In this document: piece by piece, positions 32,664 through 44,200 of the stretch
Layout: each line of letters starts with the position of its first letter
Numbering within the stretch: position 1 is the stretch's first letter
Origin: Lasiodiplodia sp. COLG20
Taxonomy: Eukaryota > Ascomycota > Dothideomycetes > Botryosphaeriales > Botryosphaeriaceae
Direction: 5' to 3'
NCBI GenBank assembly: GCA_009801085.1
Contig: VNWV01000007.1
Span: forward strand, 2,232,001 to 2,296,000
DNA: 64,000 nt
Made by a program: the position numbers and the translations under genes
Notes under the pieces: generated by a model
The model's database searches: none
What the model saw: the letters and a program-made list of their open reading frames with translations, nothing else
What the model was told of the DNA's origin: nothing

Positions 32664-34199
32664 CTACTTCTTTAGCGCCTTCTCCGGATCCTTCGCGAAG
32701 GCTTTACACCACTTATCCCACTCCCTCGCAGCTTTGGCTATGACTTGGCGGAAGTCATCCTTCACCTCGGCAACCTCCCACTGCTCGTCCTCCCAGTTCC
32801 GCTTCTCCCCCTGGGTCTGGCTCGGGGCCCAGCCGATGGCCTCGAGGACCTCCGTCTCAGTGGGACTGGGGCCGCCGGCGCTGGCGAAGAGCTTCGGATC
32901 GCGCTCGTGGCAGCGCGCGGCGAGGTAGCGGCGCAGAACATCCAGCCGCTTCGAGGGGACGAAGCTCAGCTTCAGCTTGCCCTCCTCCTTGTCATCGTCG
33001 TCGTCGTCGTCGTTACCCTCGCCCGCCTTTTCGCCATCACCACCAGCACCATCACCGGAGGAAGAGGAAGAGGAGGCGAGCCGCTTGGTGGTGGAACGCG
33101 CGATCTTGGCGCCGCGGATGGACGAGTACATCCACACGGCGTCGATCTCGACCAGGCCGCCGAAGGGCCACACGACGGTGGCGAGCACGTCGACGGCGAA
33201 CGAGACGGGCAGCAGGCCCGTGGCCAGCACGGCGTCGCGCTGCGCCTTGCTCTTGGTGCGCAGCATGCTGCTGACGAACTCGGCGCGCATGGCTTCTTCC
33301 GGGTCGCGCACCGTCGTCGTCGCCGTCGTCGTCTCGCTGCTGCCGCCGGCGGCGCTGGCGGCGCTGGCGACAGAGGCAGGCGGGTAGACGATGACCATGT
33401 CGGTCAGGCCGACCGTTTTCTTGGTCGTCGGGTCCTCGTGGACGCCGTCGTCGTGGTGGGTGTCGGTGGCGGCGGAGGCAGCGGGATCTTTTTTCTTGGG
33501 GCTGCTGGTGCCGCTGCTGGTGCCGCCGCCGCCGAGCCGGTTGATGAAGTCGAGGTTCGAGGTGGTGGTTTGGTTGACGGCCCAGTCGATGCCCCGGGTT
33601 GCTTTGCTTTTGATTCCCTTCCAGCTCGTTGTCTTGGCCGTGCTGGTCTTTGCTTCGCGGACTTCTTCCTGCCACTTGCGTTGCACTTTGTGCATCTTCT
33701 CCTCCTTCTCGCCTTCCGCCGGCTTCGAGAGTGGCGGAGGCGGTGGTGTGTAGATGATGAATCGATCGGGTATTTTCTCTGGCGGTGTGTCCTTCAAAAT
33801 TGGCTTGGGAAAGGGAATGAGGTAGGCGATTAGCTTGTGAGGGTCACGGGTATAGTGAATGGGGTTGGAAGGGTCGTCATTTTCGAAAGTTTGGCGGATC
33901 CGGCGGGGTGGAAGCGGCGGTTGATATTCCGCTATTTGTTGTTGCTCGGGACGAGGCGGGTATGGCGGTGGTTTTTCCTCTTCTTCCTCCTCCTCCTGCT
34001 TTTCCTGCTCTTGTTTCTGCTGGGGACGGGGCGGGTATGGTGGTGGCTTTTCCTCTTCCTCTTCCTCCACTTTTTCTTCCTCTTCTTGTGGTTGTTGGGG
34101 ACGTGGCGGTTGCTGCCGCGGTTTTTCCTCTTCCTCCTCTTGCCTTTCTGCAGGCTCCGGCTGATAAAACTCTTGGACTGGTCCACTGCGGTAATCCAT
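32664..34199 (-). CDS. Conserved fungal protein of unknown function
   Basis: A single exon of 511 residues begins at ATG 34199-34197. The first 95 residues are repetitive: two near-identical units, each an acidic run followed by KPPPYPPRP, preceded by a more divergent related stretch. From about residue 130 the sequence becomes well ordered: DRFIIYTPPPPPLSKPAEGEKE, QRKWQEEVREAKT, SWKGIKSKATRGIDWA and TSNLDF. Further on are RTKSKAQRDAVLATGLLPVSFAVDVLATVVWPFGGL and EAIGWAPSQT..EKRNWEDEQWEVAEVKDD near the end. I recall this as a widespread filamentous-fungal protein without assigned function. The hydrophobic stretch around LLPVSFAVDVLATVVWPFGGL could be membrane-associated. An acidic microsatellite-coded Asp run lies near residue 395. 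Possibly mitochondrial or membrane peripheral, but that is inference. Confidence 0.75.
   Translation of the reverse strand: MDYRSGPVQEFYQPEPAERQEEEEEKPRQQPPRPQQPQEEEEKVEEEEEEKPPPYPPRPQQKQEQEKQEEEEEEEKPPPYPPRPEQQQIAEYQPPLPPRRIRQTFENDDPSNPIHYTRDPHKLIAYLIPFPKPILKDTPPEKIPDRFIIYTPPPPPLSKPAEGEKEEKMHKVQRKWQEEVREAKTSTAKTTSWKGIKSKATRGIDWAVNQTTTSNLDFINRLGGGGTSSGTSSPKKKDPAASAATDTHHDDGVHEDPTTKKTVGLTDMVIVYPPASVASAASAAGGSSETTTATTTVRDPEEAMRAEFVSSMLRTKSKAQRDAVLATGLLPVSFAVDVLATVVWPFGGLVEIDAVWMYSSIRGAKIARSTTKRLASSSSSSGDGAGGDGEKAGEGNDDDDDDDKEEGKLKLSFVPSKRLDVLRRYLAARCHERDPKLFASAGGPSPTETEVLEAIGWAPSQTQGEKRNWEDEQWEVAEVKDDFRQVIAKAAREWDKWCKAFAKDPEKALKK
33910..34150 (-). repeat. Acidic / Pro-rich coding repeat
   Basis: Within the conserved protein, two close copies of a block of five to seven Glu followed by KPPPYPPRP and a Gln-rich spacer occur in tandem, with a third, more diverged copy upstream. 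At DNA level they are GAG/GAA runs alternating with CCx codons. Such units can gain or lose copies by slippage. Confidence 0.6.
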
Positions 34200-34744
34200 G
34201 GTGAATATTGGGTTGATGGTGAATTTGGGTGGGTGCGCTCTGCGGTGGCATTTTTAGGCCCCAGTAGTGTGACTATGACGTCTCGCAGCACACGCAATCA
34301 AGTGGGCGCATGAGCTGCGCCTTCCCACGAAAAAGTGGCCGCGTGTCGTGGCGGAGACGAATGACCAGCGAAGGAAGCAGAACAAGCATTACGAACAAGC
34401 TCGCAGCTAGGTTCGTACTTAAAAGCTTCGTTCCTACAATCAGTGACGTAATTGCGGCCCGCGTACATCGGAACCCCTCAACACCATGAGAACCAGCTGC
34501 CGACCTATCGCAAGGAGCTTCCTTTTATCGCAAGGCCCACCACATTTGCAAGGGTATAGATGCAGATGCGTTCAGGCACGGCTTTTCATGTTTGGACCCT
34601 CCCCACAAATTGTTACTCAACTCCGCTCAACTCCGCTCAGCTCCGTCCTATTTACCCCATTTTAGAGCATCCATCGCCCCCATCTAAATAACAAACAAAG
34701 ACCACAGTAAATATGAACCAGACACTTTCATCAAAATAAGCGTA
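34200..34744. promoter_or_regulatory. Divergent promoter region, 545 bp
   Basis: This lies between the conserved fungal protein (-) and the methyltransferase (+). It contains a direct repeat of CTCCGCTCA-type units at about 34620-34642 (ACTCCGCTCAACTCCGCTCAGCTCCG), three close copies of a 10-bp unit that could be a factor-binding cluster. No coding sequence. Confidence 0.4.
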
Positions 34745-35677
34745 ATGACAATGACATCCTCGGCCGACAACGACGACGCATCCACGTCTAAACCCTACCT
34801 CCACGGCCACCACGCCTCAGTCCTCCGCTCGCACAGCTCCCGCACCGCCCGCAACAGCTGCCCTCACCTCCTACCCCACCTGCGCCGCGGGATGCGCGTC
34901 CTCGACGTCGGCTGCGGGCCGGGCACCATCACCACTGACCTAGCCACCATCGTCGCCGGCCCAGCAGCCAGCAGCCCTTCAGACTCCAACAACCCCAACA
35001 CCAACGACAGCAGCAGCGGCGGCGGGCACGTCATCGGCGTCGACTACAGCGCCTCCGTCCTCGCCGTCGCGCGCGCCCACGCCGAGCGCGCGGGTGTGAG
35101 TAGTAACGCCATCTCGTTCTGGCAGGCCGACGCGTACGCGTTGCCCTTTGCTGACGGCGCTTTTGACGTCGTGCACGCGAACCAGGTGGTGCAGCACGTC
35201 GCAGACCCGGTGCGCGCGGTGCGCGAGATGCGCCGCGTCGCGCGGCCGGACGGCGGGATCGTCGCGCTGAGGGAGGGGGATGCGCAGGTGTGGTTTTGTC
35301 CCGAGGAGGACGAACCGGGGAAGGTGTTGGGGGAGTGGTATGAGTTGTGGCTGCGGATGGCGAGGGATGCGGGCTTGGAGCCGAATGCGGGGAGGAGGCT
35401 GCTGAGTTATGCGCTGCAGGCGGGGTTCAGGCCGGAGGAGGTGAGTGCCGGGGTGGGGAGTGAGTGTTGGGGGAACAAGGACGAGTTGAGGGAGTTGTGT
35501 GGGATGCGGGCGGATAGAGTCGTGATGAGTGAGTTTGCGGAACATGCGGTGGGCAGGGGTTATACGACTAGGGAGGGACTGGAGAGGCTGAGCGCGGCGT
35601 GGAGGCAATTTGCGGAGCTGGATGGTGCGTGGTATGCGATGATGCAGGGGGAGGCGATTATTATACGATCCGGGTAG
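34745..35677 (+). CDS. Class I SAM-dependent methyltransferase (UbiE-like)
   Basis: A single exon of 310 residues starts at ATG 34745. Motif I is VLDVGCGPGTIT (residues about 53-64). The acidic strand is VIGVDYSASVLAVARAHAE. The third block is DAYALPFADGAFDVVHANQVVQHVADP. These are classic for the UbiE/COQ5-like small-molecule methyltransferases. A Ser/Asn-rich insert of about 25 residues lies between motifs I and II, which is unusual and probably a surface loop. No signal or membrane segment is visible. The acceptor could be a polyketide, quinone or other small molecule; nothing in the neighbourhood decides it. A second ATG two codons downstream is also usable. Confidence 0.85.
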   Translation: MTMTSSADNDDASTSKPYLHGHHASVLRSHSSRTARNSCPHLLPHLRRGMRVLDVGCGPGTITTDLATIVAGPAASSPSDSNNPNTNDSSSGGGHVIGVDYSASVLAVARAHAERAGVSSNAISFWQADAYALPFADGAFDVVHANQVVQHVADPVRAVREMRRVARPDGGIVALREGDAQVWFCPEEDEPGKVLGEWYELWLRMARDAGLEPNAGRRLLSYALQAGFRPEEVSAGVGSECWGNKDELRELCGMRADRVVMSEFAEHAVGRGYTTREGLERLSAAWRQFAELDGAWYAMMQGEAIIIRSG

Positions 35678-36026
35678 TAAATGATAGAGCAATAGAAAAG
35701 ACTTGCAGCTGTTCTGATGACCTTAACAGAGGAGATCTTGCTCTTATAACTCCCAACCTGTGGTAATGTCCTCTGTATTTAGGGACATGCTGGTGACCCG
35801 GAGTCTAATTTGAGTAATCCGTCCAAACACGAACCCAAATTGTCTCAGAAATTGAAAAGGTGCCGGATCTCTTGCTTAGACTGCGGATTCAATCGACTTT
35901 CAGGTACTTGACTGCCCAGAAAGGGGATGGTGGAGACCCGCGTAACTCCATAGTGCTCTCACCAACAATGCGCTTCATCAGCGGCGATTCTCCTAAAGTG
36001 GAGAACAGAATTGTTTTGAAGGCCGG
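35678..36026. other. Intergenic, convergent 3' region, 349 bp
   Basis: The methyltransferase (+) and the GFA-like gene (-) converge here. Nothing coding is seen. Confidence 0.5.
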
Positions 36027-36499
36027 CTATTGTATTTTGGGAATGGAGTATGGTGGTTGGAGTTTGTTCTTGCCGTCGACATCGCGAAACTTGAGCTTAT
36101 CCATGAGATCCTCGATTCCTTGGAAAGTGCGGATCTGGAAAACAAGTCAGCTACCAGAAAATTTTGCCTCAGCTAGAGAGGCTGCACGCGTACGTTCACT
36201 GCGGTAAACTCCTTCTCAGCCGCGAAGTCGGAGCTTGAGAAATCAATCAGGATGCTGGTGCCACATAACATGCAAAATTTGTGCGGCTTCTTCTTGTTGC
36301 CGAAACGGTACTCGCCCAGACGTCCTTCGCCGGCAGTGAATTTGACGTCTGTCGCTTTTGGGTAGACAAGCAGGTAGCCGTTCTTGCTGCAGATGGAGCA
36401 GTTGCATCGGACGACTGCATCGGTGGTGATGTCTGGGAGCGTTGCAGTGAATTGCACACGCCCGCAGTGACAGTTCGCCGCGTATGTTGTCAAAGCCAT
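36027..36499 (-). CDS. GFA / CENP-V-type zinc-binding protein
   Basis: Two exons, 36499-36194 and 36134-36027, encode 137 residues. Zinc ligands of the GFA fold are visible: CHCGRVQ at residues 10-16, a CNCSIC segment near 32-37 and a CMLCG segment near 76-80. The second exon adds IRTFQGIEDL and ends YSIPKIQ; without splicing the frame would stop four codons after the donor, so the intron is well supported. The family includes glutathione-dependent formaldehyde-activating enzyme and CENP-V, but most fungal members have no proven role, and the formaldehyde activity of the namesake is disputed. The protein looks cytosolic. The size is normal for a single-domain member. Confidence 0.88.
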
Positions 36500-38247
36500 G
36501 ATGAGGATTTCAAACGTAAAGCTGGAAATGATACGGACGACAGAAGGCTGAAGTTCACAGGAACTTGGGTCGAGCGGCGCAGCAAGCTGGCCCCCACCTC
36601 TGTACGACGGAGTGAAGCGTGGATGCGTGCTTCTGATTGGCTACTATTGTGATACGCGCTCGTCAGGCAACAGAGCCGACATGCTTATTTGTCAGCATTA
36701 TGAAACACTGCCTGGAGCTGTCCAGTGATAGCCCTGTAGTGACTTTGCATACTAAAGCGTTCAGGTCTCTTACAGACCTGTCGTTCATGAAGTAACCATT
36801 CGTCGAGATGCCTAGTATCTGAAAGCACTTGGTTACGTGGGCTGTCAAGAACAAGGAACAGAGGTGTTCGGACTTTTGGTCAAATATATTAAGGGTGAAA
36901 GAATGTATCACTGCTCAAGATACATGGCGATCTCCGATGACACGACCCCGAATACTGATTGGCCGGAAAAGAAGGCTGATGGTAGGACGGAATACAAGCC
37001 GCGGGGACTTCGCGTAGCACATCTCAGGAAGAGCTGAATGCGGGGTATTCCCAGGGTCTGATCTGCTGCGCATCGATCTGTTAAGGCGGGAGATTTTCAT
37101 AGTATGCCTGCTTTTGGACATGCTCGATGGTCGGGGATGGAGCAGCGTTGGGAAAATACGAAGAATTTGTCGGGCTACGCAGGTGGCAAGGCGACAGAAA
37201 GGGAAAGACGATGCAAGAGATCCTTGGGTGCATCACCCGGGTTGCGGTAAGCCCGGGGGCCTAGCCAGCTAGGTAGGAATGTAGGGTGGAGGAAACTCGG
37301 TGGTTATTTTGGCGTGAAAAAAGACGGCGGAGGTGGAGCGAGCGGATTGGTGGAATCGGTTGCGGCCGAAGCCGGCTGCGATTCATCGGCACTTGACAAC
37401 ACCGTCCTTCTTCGTCGCGTGGCTGCCCGCTATCCTCGTGTACATTTGTACCTGCATGGCCTAGTGCGCAGCCACTCTCTCGTGTCGGCTTTGGCCACTT
37501 TCCGACCAGACATGACCCTTTGCTGTTCTACCACAGCGAGTCAGGTCCTGCTTCTGGAACGTAGCGTTCCACTCTGAATACTTCTGCACAATTGTTCCAC
37601 CACTGTATCCGCACCACATCTACCCATCTCTTTAGCTAATGGGCGACGTAGTGTGGTTGAAATAAACGTTCGTGACACAGTTGCCGCCACTGACCTGTGG
37701 CAGAAAGCCTATCGTCATGTAAATTCCCGGAGCACGCGAGCATCCTCACTGAACCGGAGCTTGCCGGATCAGACCATCGTCTATCGCAGGGAATACGTAC
37801 CCGCTTTTGATCGTTCTCTGGTACCGACTGAACCCCCATATTTACCGATGGCCGCGGCTATCTCCATGAGCTTGTATCCCGGCCGAGCCCGCAGCATTGA
37901 GCCAGCCATACTTGCGCCTAGAACGCTTATCCGCACCGTCCATTGCGGCCCTTGCCGGTAGTGCGGCTGAAAATCCTCGGACTTCTTACTAGAATTGGTC
38001 TATACATGGCTTCTTGTCAGTTCCGCTCAAAGGCTGGGCGCTATTGCAACGCCATGGGCGTCTGCCAGCAACGTTCAGCAGCCACGATGAGGCCAGTGGC
38101 GACGCCCATTCTTCAGCTCGCAAAAAAACATGCCATTTCGATTGCTTTATTTGGGAGTGCGGTCGTCCGTTGTGCCTTTGTTGCTGCGGAGCCCATTCTG
38201 TCCCCTTCGTTTTCTTTGCCTCTTTGCGGAGAGGCAGACAATCCAAG
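36500..38247. other. Intergenic, divergent, 1.75 kb
   Basis: This holds the promoters of the GFA-like gene (-) and the five-domain pectinesterase gene (+). The frames present are short and compositionally unremarkable. I saw no clear TATA box near the pectinesterase start. Confidence 0.45.
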
Positions 38248-41200
38248 ATGCGGCGGTTCCTGATACTTGCAGCTGCCTGTATGGCCGCTGCGCAGACGGA
38301 CTCTTCTTCGACGTCTAGTATCTCCGCATCATCGACCGACCCTTCCTCGACCCCAATTCTTTCAACCTCTTCCACTTTGCCATGTGGATGCACGGATCAT
38401 GCTTCCTCTGAAGTCACCCTCTCGGCAACCTCTTCTGTCTCTGCATCATCCTCGTCTCCTGTGTCTTCGATTGCGTCTTCTCCTCTGTCTTCGATTGCAT
38501 CGTCTTCTCTGTCTTCGATTGCATCGTCCCTGTCTTCGGTCGCATCGTCTACTGCGTCAGGTAATCCAACTGAAACACATCAATTACTACGGGCACCACG
38601 CTAACATGCTTTTCAGCAGCACGCTCGGTCATCACCGTTGCAACAGACGGGAGTGGACAGTTCACTGCCATCAGCCCCGCCCTCTCCTATGCTCAGAACA
38701 GCGGCATTCCCACAGTAACCATTAAAGCGGGTACCTATACGGATTCCATTGTAGTGCAAGCTACTGCTGCTGTCACTGTCATTGGCGAAGCATCTTCACC
38801 AGACGACTACTCCCAAAACAAAGTCGTGGTTTCGAACTCAGGGCTCCCCCTTTCCTGGAACACAGCCGCTAGCTTGGGCACGACATGGAAGAACATCAAC
38901 TTCGTCAATCCCGGTACTGCCGGACCCGCCGTATCGCTGAGTGGCCCCAAGAATGCCTTCTACAACTGCCAGTTCGTCTCCGCCGGTGCCTTGGGTATCT
39001 CTTCATCTACCGGCACCACGTTCATATACAACTCGTACATCGAGGCGCAAGGGAAGCTGATCTACAACACACCCAACATGTACATCTATGGCTCTACCAT
39101 CACTCCTACAGCCAGTAATGCCTTGTTAGTTTATAACAAGGGGGTGTCGTCCAACAATTTGGTGAGCAGCAACTCTACCGTTGTCTTCGATTCTTGCACT
39201 GTGACCCCGAAGTCTGGGTCCACAGTTTCCAGGATCTACCTTGTTGCTGGCAATGGTGATGGCTCCGTTGTCGTTTGGAGGAACTCCGCTCTGCCTAGCT
39301 TTATCGTCAATACAGGTGTCTACGTCAACGCGAATACACAACGTTCGACCAATTTCTACGGCGAATTTGGTAACACCGGTGCCGGAGCTTACGCTGCTAA
39401 CTCGGCCGCGAGGGCTTCGTACGTGACAAGCTTGAGCATTGATCAGCTGTCTCAATTCACTGCGGACCAGGTCTTCGCGAAGGCTCCTACTTCGGTCGCC
39501 ACATCGAACACCAACTGGATTGACTCCTCGGCTATCTCGATCATCCAGGAGTCAGATGCTTCGCAAGTTGCTAAGGCAAGCACGGCAGCCGTGATGTCAT
39601 CTACATCCTCCTCGTCTTCTAGCCAGGCGAGCTCGTCGATATCAGCCAGCTCGGTGTCCTCTTCATCTGTGAGCTCAGCATCCACTCTTTCATCCAGCTC
39701 CGTGACGAACACCGGCACATCTTCCCTTTCAAGCTCTGGTAATACTGCTTTGGTATCTTCGAGTTCATCTTTGAGCTCTGTGGCTTCCACAAGCGAGTCT
39801 GCGAGCACGATTACTACTTCGGGCACCTCATCTGCTGCTTCCTCGGTTTCTTCCAGCAGCCAAACGTCAGACGGAAGCACTTCCTCCTCAACAACCACGA
39901 GTTCCGCTACTGCAGCAAGTAGCTCAGCCTCTGGTTGCTCTCTGCCATCTTCTGTTCCTACGACTGCTCGCGTCGTAGGTCCGGCTGGATCTTGTGCCAA
40001 CTACACCAGCATCGCCGCCGCTATTAACGACATGTCTTTGGATACGTCCAAGACGGAGTATGTCTACATCCTTGCCGGTACATACAGTGAGCAGATTGTC
40101 TTCACACGTGTGGGAGCCACCGTTTTCCGCGGAGAGTCTTCCGCCGAGCTCGATCAATCAAGTAACAAGGTCATCATCAAGTCTTCATCCGGCGTGCTCT
40201 CGAGCAATGGAGGTTCTTCTGCTACTGCCCCGTTCCAAGCGACGCAGTACTACAGCAAGAGCATCACTTTCTACAACATCAACTTTGAGAACGATTACCC
40301 CGCCACTACAGGCTATAACGCTGTGGCTTTGTCCACGAAGGCCAAATATGTTTACTACTACAATTGTGGGATTACATCCTCGCAGGGAGCTCTGCTGCTC
40401 AACCTCGGATCGCACTATTTCTCTGGCTGCAAGATCACCGGCACTACAGATATTGTGTGGGGCCAAGGCGGCGCTTACTTTTACAACTCCAAGATCGTCA
40501 GCACTGGCACGGCATCTGGCCAGTCCATCTCGGCACAGTCCTACCAGTCACAGTACGCACCTTCTCAATTCGTCTTCGACACGTGCGTGTTCGTGCCCAA
40601 GGACACCAACGTGCTGAAGGCAAGCACCTACCTAGGCCGCGACTACACGACTTCGGCGCGTGTTGCCGTGATTAACTCCTACCTGGACGCCCACATCGCT
40701 TCGGTTGGGTGGCTGATCGCGTCGAAGACGACCAATGTCACGTTTGTTGAGGCCAGCAACTCCGGACCTGGAGCGGCAACGGCGTCGAGAGTCTCGCAGA
40801 TCCTGACCGACACCTCGGCGTACACGGCCGAAAATGTGCTTGGATCACTTTCGATCGACACGGCCGCCGTTGCGCCTGCTGCAGCATTCCCAGACAGCGT
40901 TTATGGCACCGTGATCTCCTCCAGCTCGCTGAGCCCATCATCTACGCCATCAGCGTCGACCTCGGCATCTGTCTCTGCGTCAAGCACCTCTGCTGCAGCC
41001 ACTGCAACGAATACGCTCGTTGTTGCAAAGACACCTGCTGACGGTGAATATGGGAACGTGACGGCGGCCATTGCAGCGCTTCCAAATGATGGCAAGGAAT
41101 ACACCATCTCCATCCGCGCTGGTACGTACGAGGAGCAGTTCATCATCAACCGGAGTGGCAAGGTCACCCTCCGTGGCGAAACGGCGTTTGCCAATGACTT

Positions 41201-44200
41201 CTCCCAAAACCAAGTCACTATTCAGTTCTCCTATGGTGTTCTTACGAGCGCGGGCCAGAACGAGTTGACCCCCGTCATCAATGCCAAGAAGACTGATGGC
41301 TCCGGCCTCGCGCTGTACAACATCAACTTCGTCAACACGTACCCGCAGACAAAGAACACGGCTGCGTTGGCTGCCGACTTCTACGGAACGAACATGGCTG
41401 CTTATGGCTGCAAGTTCATCGGCTACCAGGATACCCTTCTTGCTAACAAGGGCACCCAAGTCTTCTCCAACTGCTACATCGAAGGCTCGATTGATTACAT
41501 TTGGGGCTTCTCAACGGCATATTTCCACCAGTGTTATATCGCATCTAATACGGCTGGCGGTTACATTTCCGCAATGAGCCGTGCCTCGGCTACGGCCACC
41601 GGCGGCTATGTCTTTGACAAGTGCTACGTCACCTACACGAGCACGTACGGATCTACTTTCGGCACGAGCTACCTTGGCCGCCCGTACTCAAGCTACAGTA
41701 TTGCTGTGTACATGAACTCTTTCATCGACAAGCACATCAGCTCTGCGGGCTGGTCTGTGTGGCAGACAAGTAACCCACAGACGGACAACATCCTGTTTGG
41801 AGAGTTCAATAACACCGGTCCCGGAAGCTGGTCGAGCTCTCGTGCATCTTTCGCAACCAACTTGACCGAATCTCAAGCTGCCGCCTATAGTCTGGGGTCT
41901 TGGATCGGTAGCACAGCATGGCTCGACATGGATGCGTACAACTACGCTCCGTCCTACGACGTTTCTGGAGCGAGTGCATCAAGCACAAGTCCTTCGACGA
42001 CAACGACCTCTGCAGTCCCTTCTGCAACGGCGACTTGGGCACACCCCTCGAGCGGAGTAACTCCGCCAGCGGGAGCAGTGCTGGTGTCCGTTGGAGGCTC
42101 TGTCAACGGATCTTACAGCAGTCTCACCGATGCTCTGGCAGCTCTGCCGTCCGACACATCCACGCAGATTATCTTCATATACCCCGGCACTTACAACGAG
42201 CAACCTCCTGCTGTCAACAGGCCCGGTCCTGTGCAGATCATTGGTGCGCAGGATGGTAATGCTGGTCAGACCTACAAGGCGAACAAGGTTATTCTGACTC
42301 AATCGCGCGGATTGTCGGTCTCGCCTCTACCGACTGGTCATTCTGATGCCGAGACTGCCACGTTCTCCACGTCCGGAACGAAGATCGCCGTGTACAATGT
42401 TGATATCATCAACTCGGACAATCTGGATGGATCGCTTTCGTCTTACGTCACCTTGGCTGGTTCTATCTATGGTTCGCGGATCGCATTCTACGGATGCAGC
42501 TTCATTGGATGGCAGGATACTTTGTTGACCGGAAGCACCAACGGCTACCAGTACTACGAGTCCTGTTACATTGATGGTGCTATCGACTTCATCTGGGGCT
42601 ATTCCAAGGCGTACTTCAAGGGTTGCACCATCGGTGCCAAGAGGCAGAAGTCCGCAATTACGGCCCACAGTCGTGCTTCCTCCAGCGCCGTTGGAGGCTA
42701 CATCTTCGACCAATGTCTGTTTACCGCTGCCTCCACTGCCACCGTTGATCTTACGCAATCCGTCTACCTCGGCCGTCCTTACAGCCAGTATGCTTTGGTT
42801 GTCATTAAGAACTCGTACCTTGACAACATCATCCAGCCTGCCGGTTGGAAGGTCTGGTCGACTACAGACCCGCGAACCGCCTACGTTACCTTTGCCGAGT
42901 ATAACAACACTGGTCCAGGTAACTGGGAGAACAACGCTGCAGCGCGTACCGCGTTTGGTAGCTGCACCCTGCTGACTTCCGACACGTACACTCTGTCTGC
43001 AGTCATGGACTCGCCGTCGGACTGGATCGACATGACGTACTGGGACTCGATTACCACACCCACTGTAGCAGCTTCATCTTCGACCACACCGACTACGGTT
43101 AATGGAACCTCTGTGTACGACGGCACTACTCCGCCAGCGGGTGCATTTATCGTGTCCAAGACGGCCATCGAGGGTGTGACAACTTACGACACCATCCAGA
43201 GTGCTCTGAATGCCCTGCCAACGTCGAGCAGCAAGGTTGGCACCATCTTCATTTACCCAGGAGTGTACAATGAACAACTTGTACTGAGCAAGTCTGGAAC
43301 TACTGTCTTCATTGGCTACTCGAATGCTACGGACGACTACTCTCAGAACGAGGTGACGATCGACTTCAACAAGGGAATTGACACCCAGGCCGATGCCTCC
43401 AACTCTGATAGCGCCACTGTGTACGCCACGGGCAACTACTTCCAGGCCTACAATATCAACTTCAAGAACTCATTTGGTACTACAGAGGATTATGCTTCTC
43501 TCGGCTTCGGCGTCAAGTCCAGCAAGTATGCTTCGCTGTATGGCTGCCAGGTTTACGGAAACCAGGATTCGCTGCTCATCAACGGCTATCTCTTCGCCTT
43601 CAAGTCCCTCATCGTTGGCAACATCGACATGATCTGGGGCTCCGGCGCAGCCTACTTCCTCAGCTCGACTATTTCGCCAAACACTGATGATGTCAGTTTG
43701 ACTGCCAGTAAGCGCGCAACCAACACGACGGCCGCTGGTTTCGTGTTTGATCAGTGCACTGTCAAGCCTGCACCAGGTACCGGACCCTTCAAGGAAATTA
43801 GCCTTGGACGGCCTTGGAACAACCTCGCGCGGGTTGCGTACATCGAGACGTATCTTGATTCTTGTGTCGAATCTTCCGGCTGGAGTCAATGGTCTAAGTC
43901 GAGCCCTCAGACTGACGGAGTCACTTTCGCCGAGTACGGGAATACTGGGCCTGGCGCGAGCATCTCTGGGCGTGCGAAGTTTTCCACTCAACTTTCAGCT
44001 GCGGATGCCGTCCAATTCCAGCTGTCCAACTTCTTCTCAATCACATCCTGGATCAACTTCACCCACGTGGATGTGAATCCATTTGTTGCTGGGAGTGTTC
44101 CTACATCGTCTGCAATTTCATCGTCCGCTCTTCCCACGACTTTCAGCACTCTGGTTTCCTCATCTTCGTACATCCCAAGTACCATTTACATCACCAAGCT

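Noticed and set aside
32745..33833. 362-codon plus-strand frame opposite the conserved fungal protein
   Set aside because: Low-complexity Gly/Ala/Val/Arg shadow; the minus-strand protein is the conserved one.
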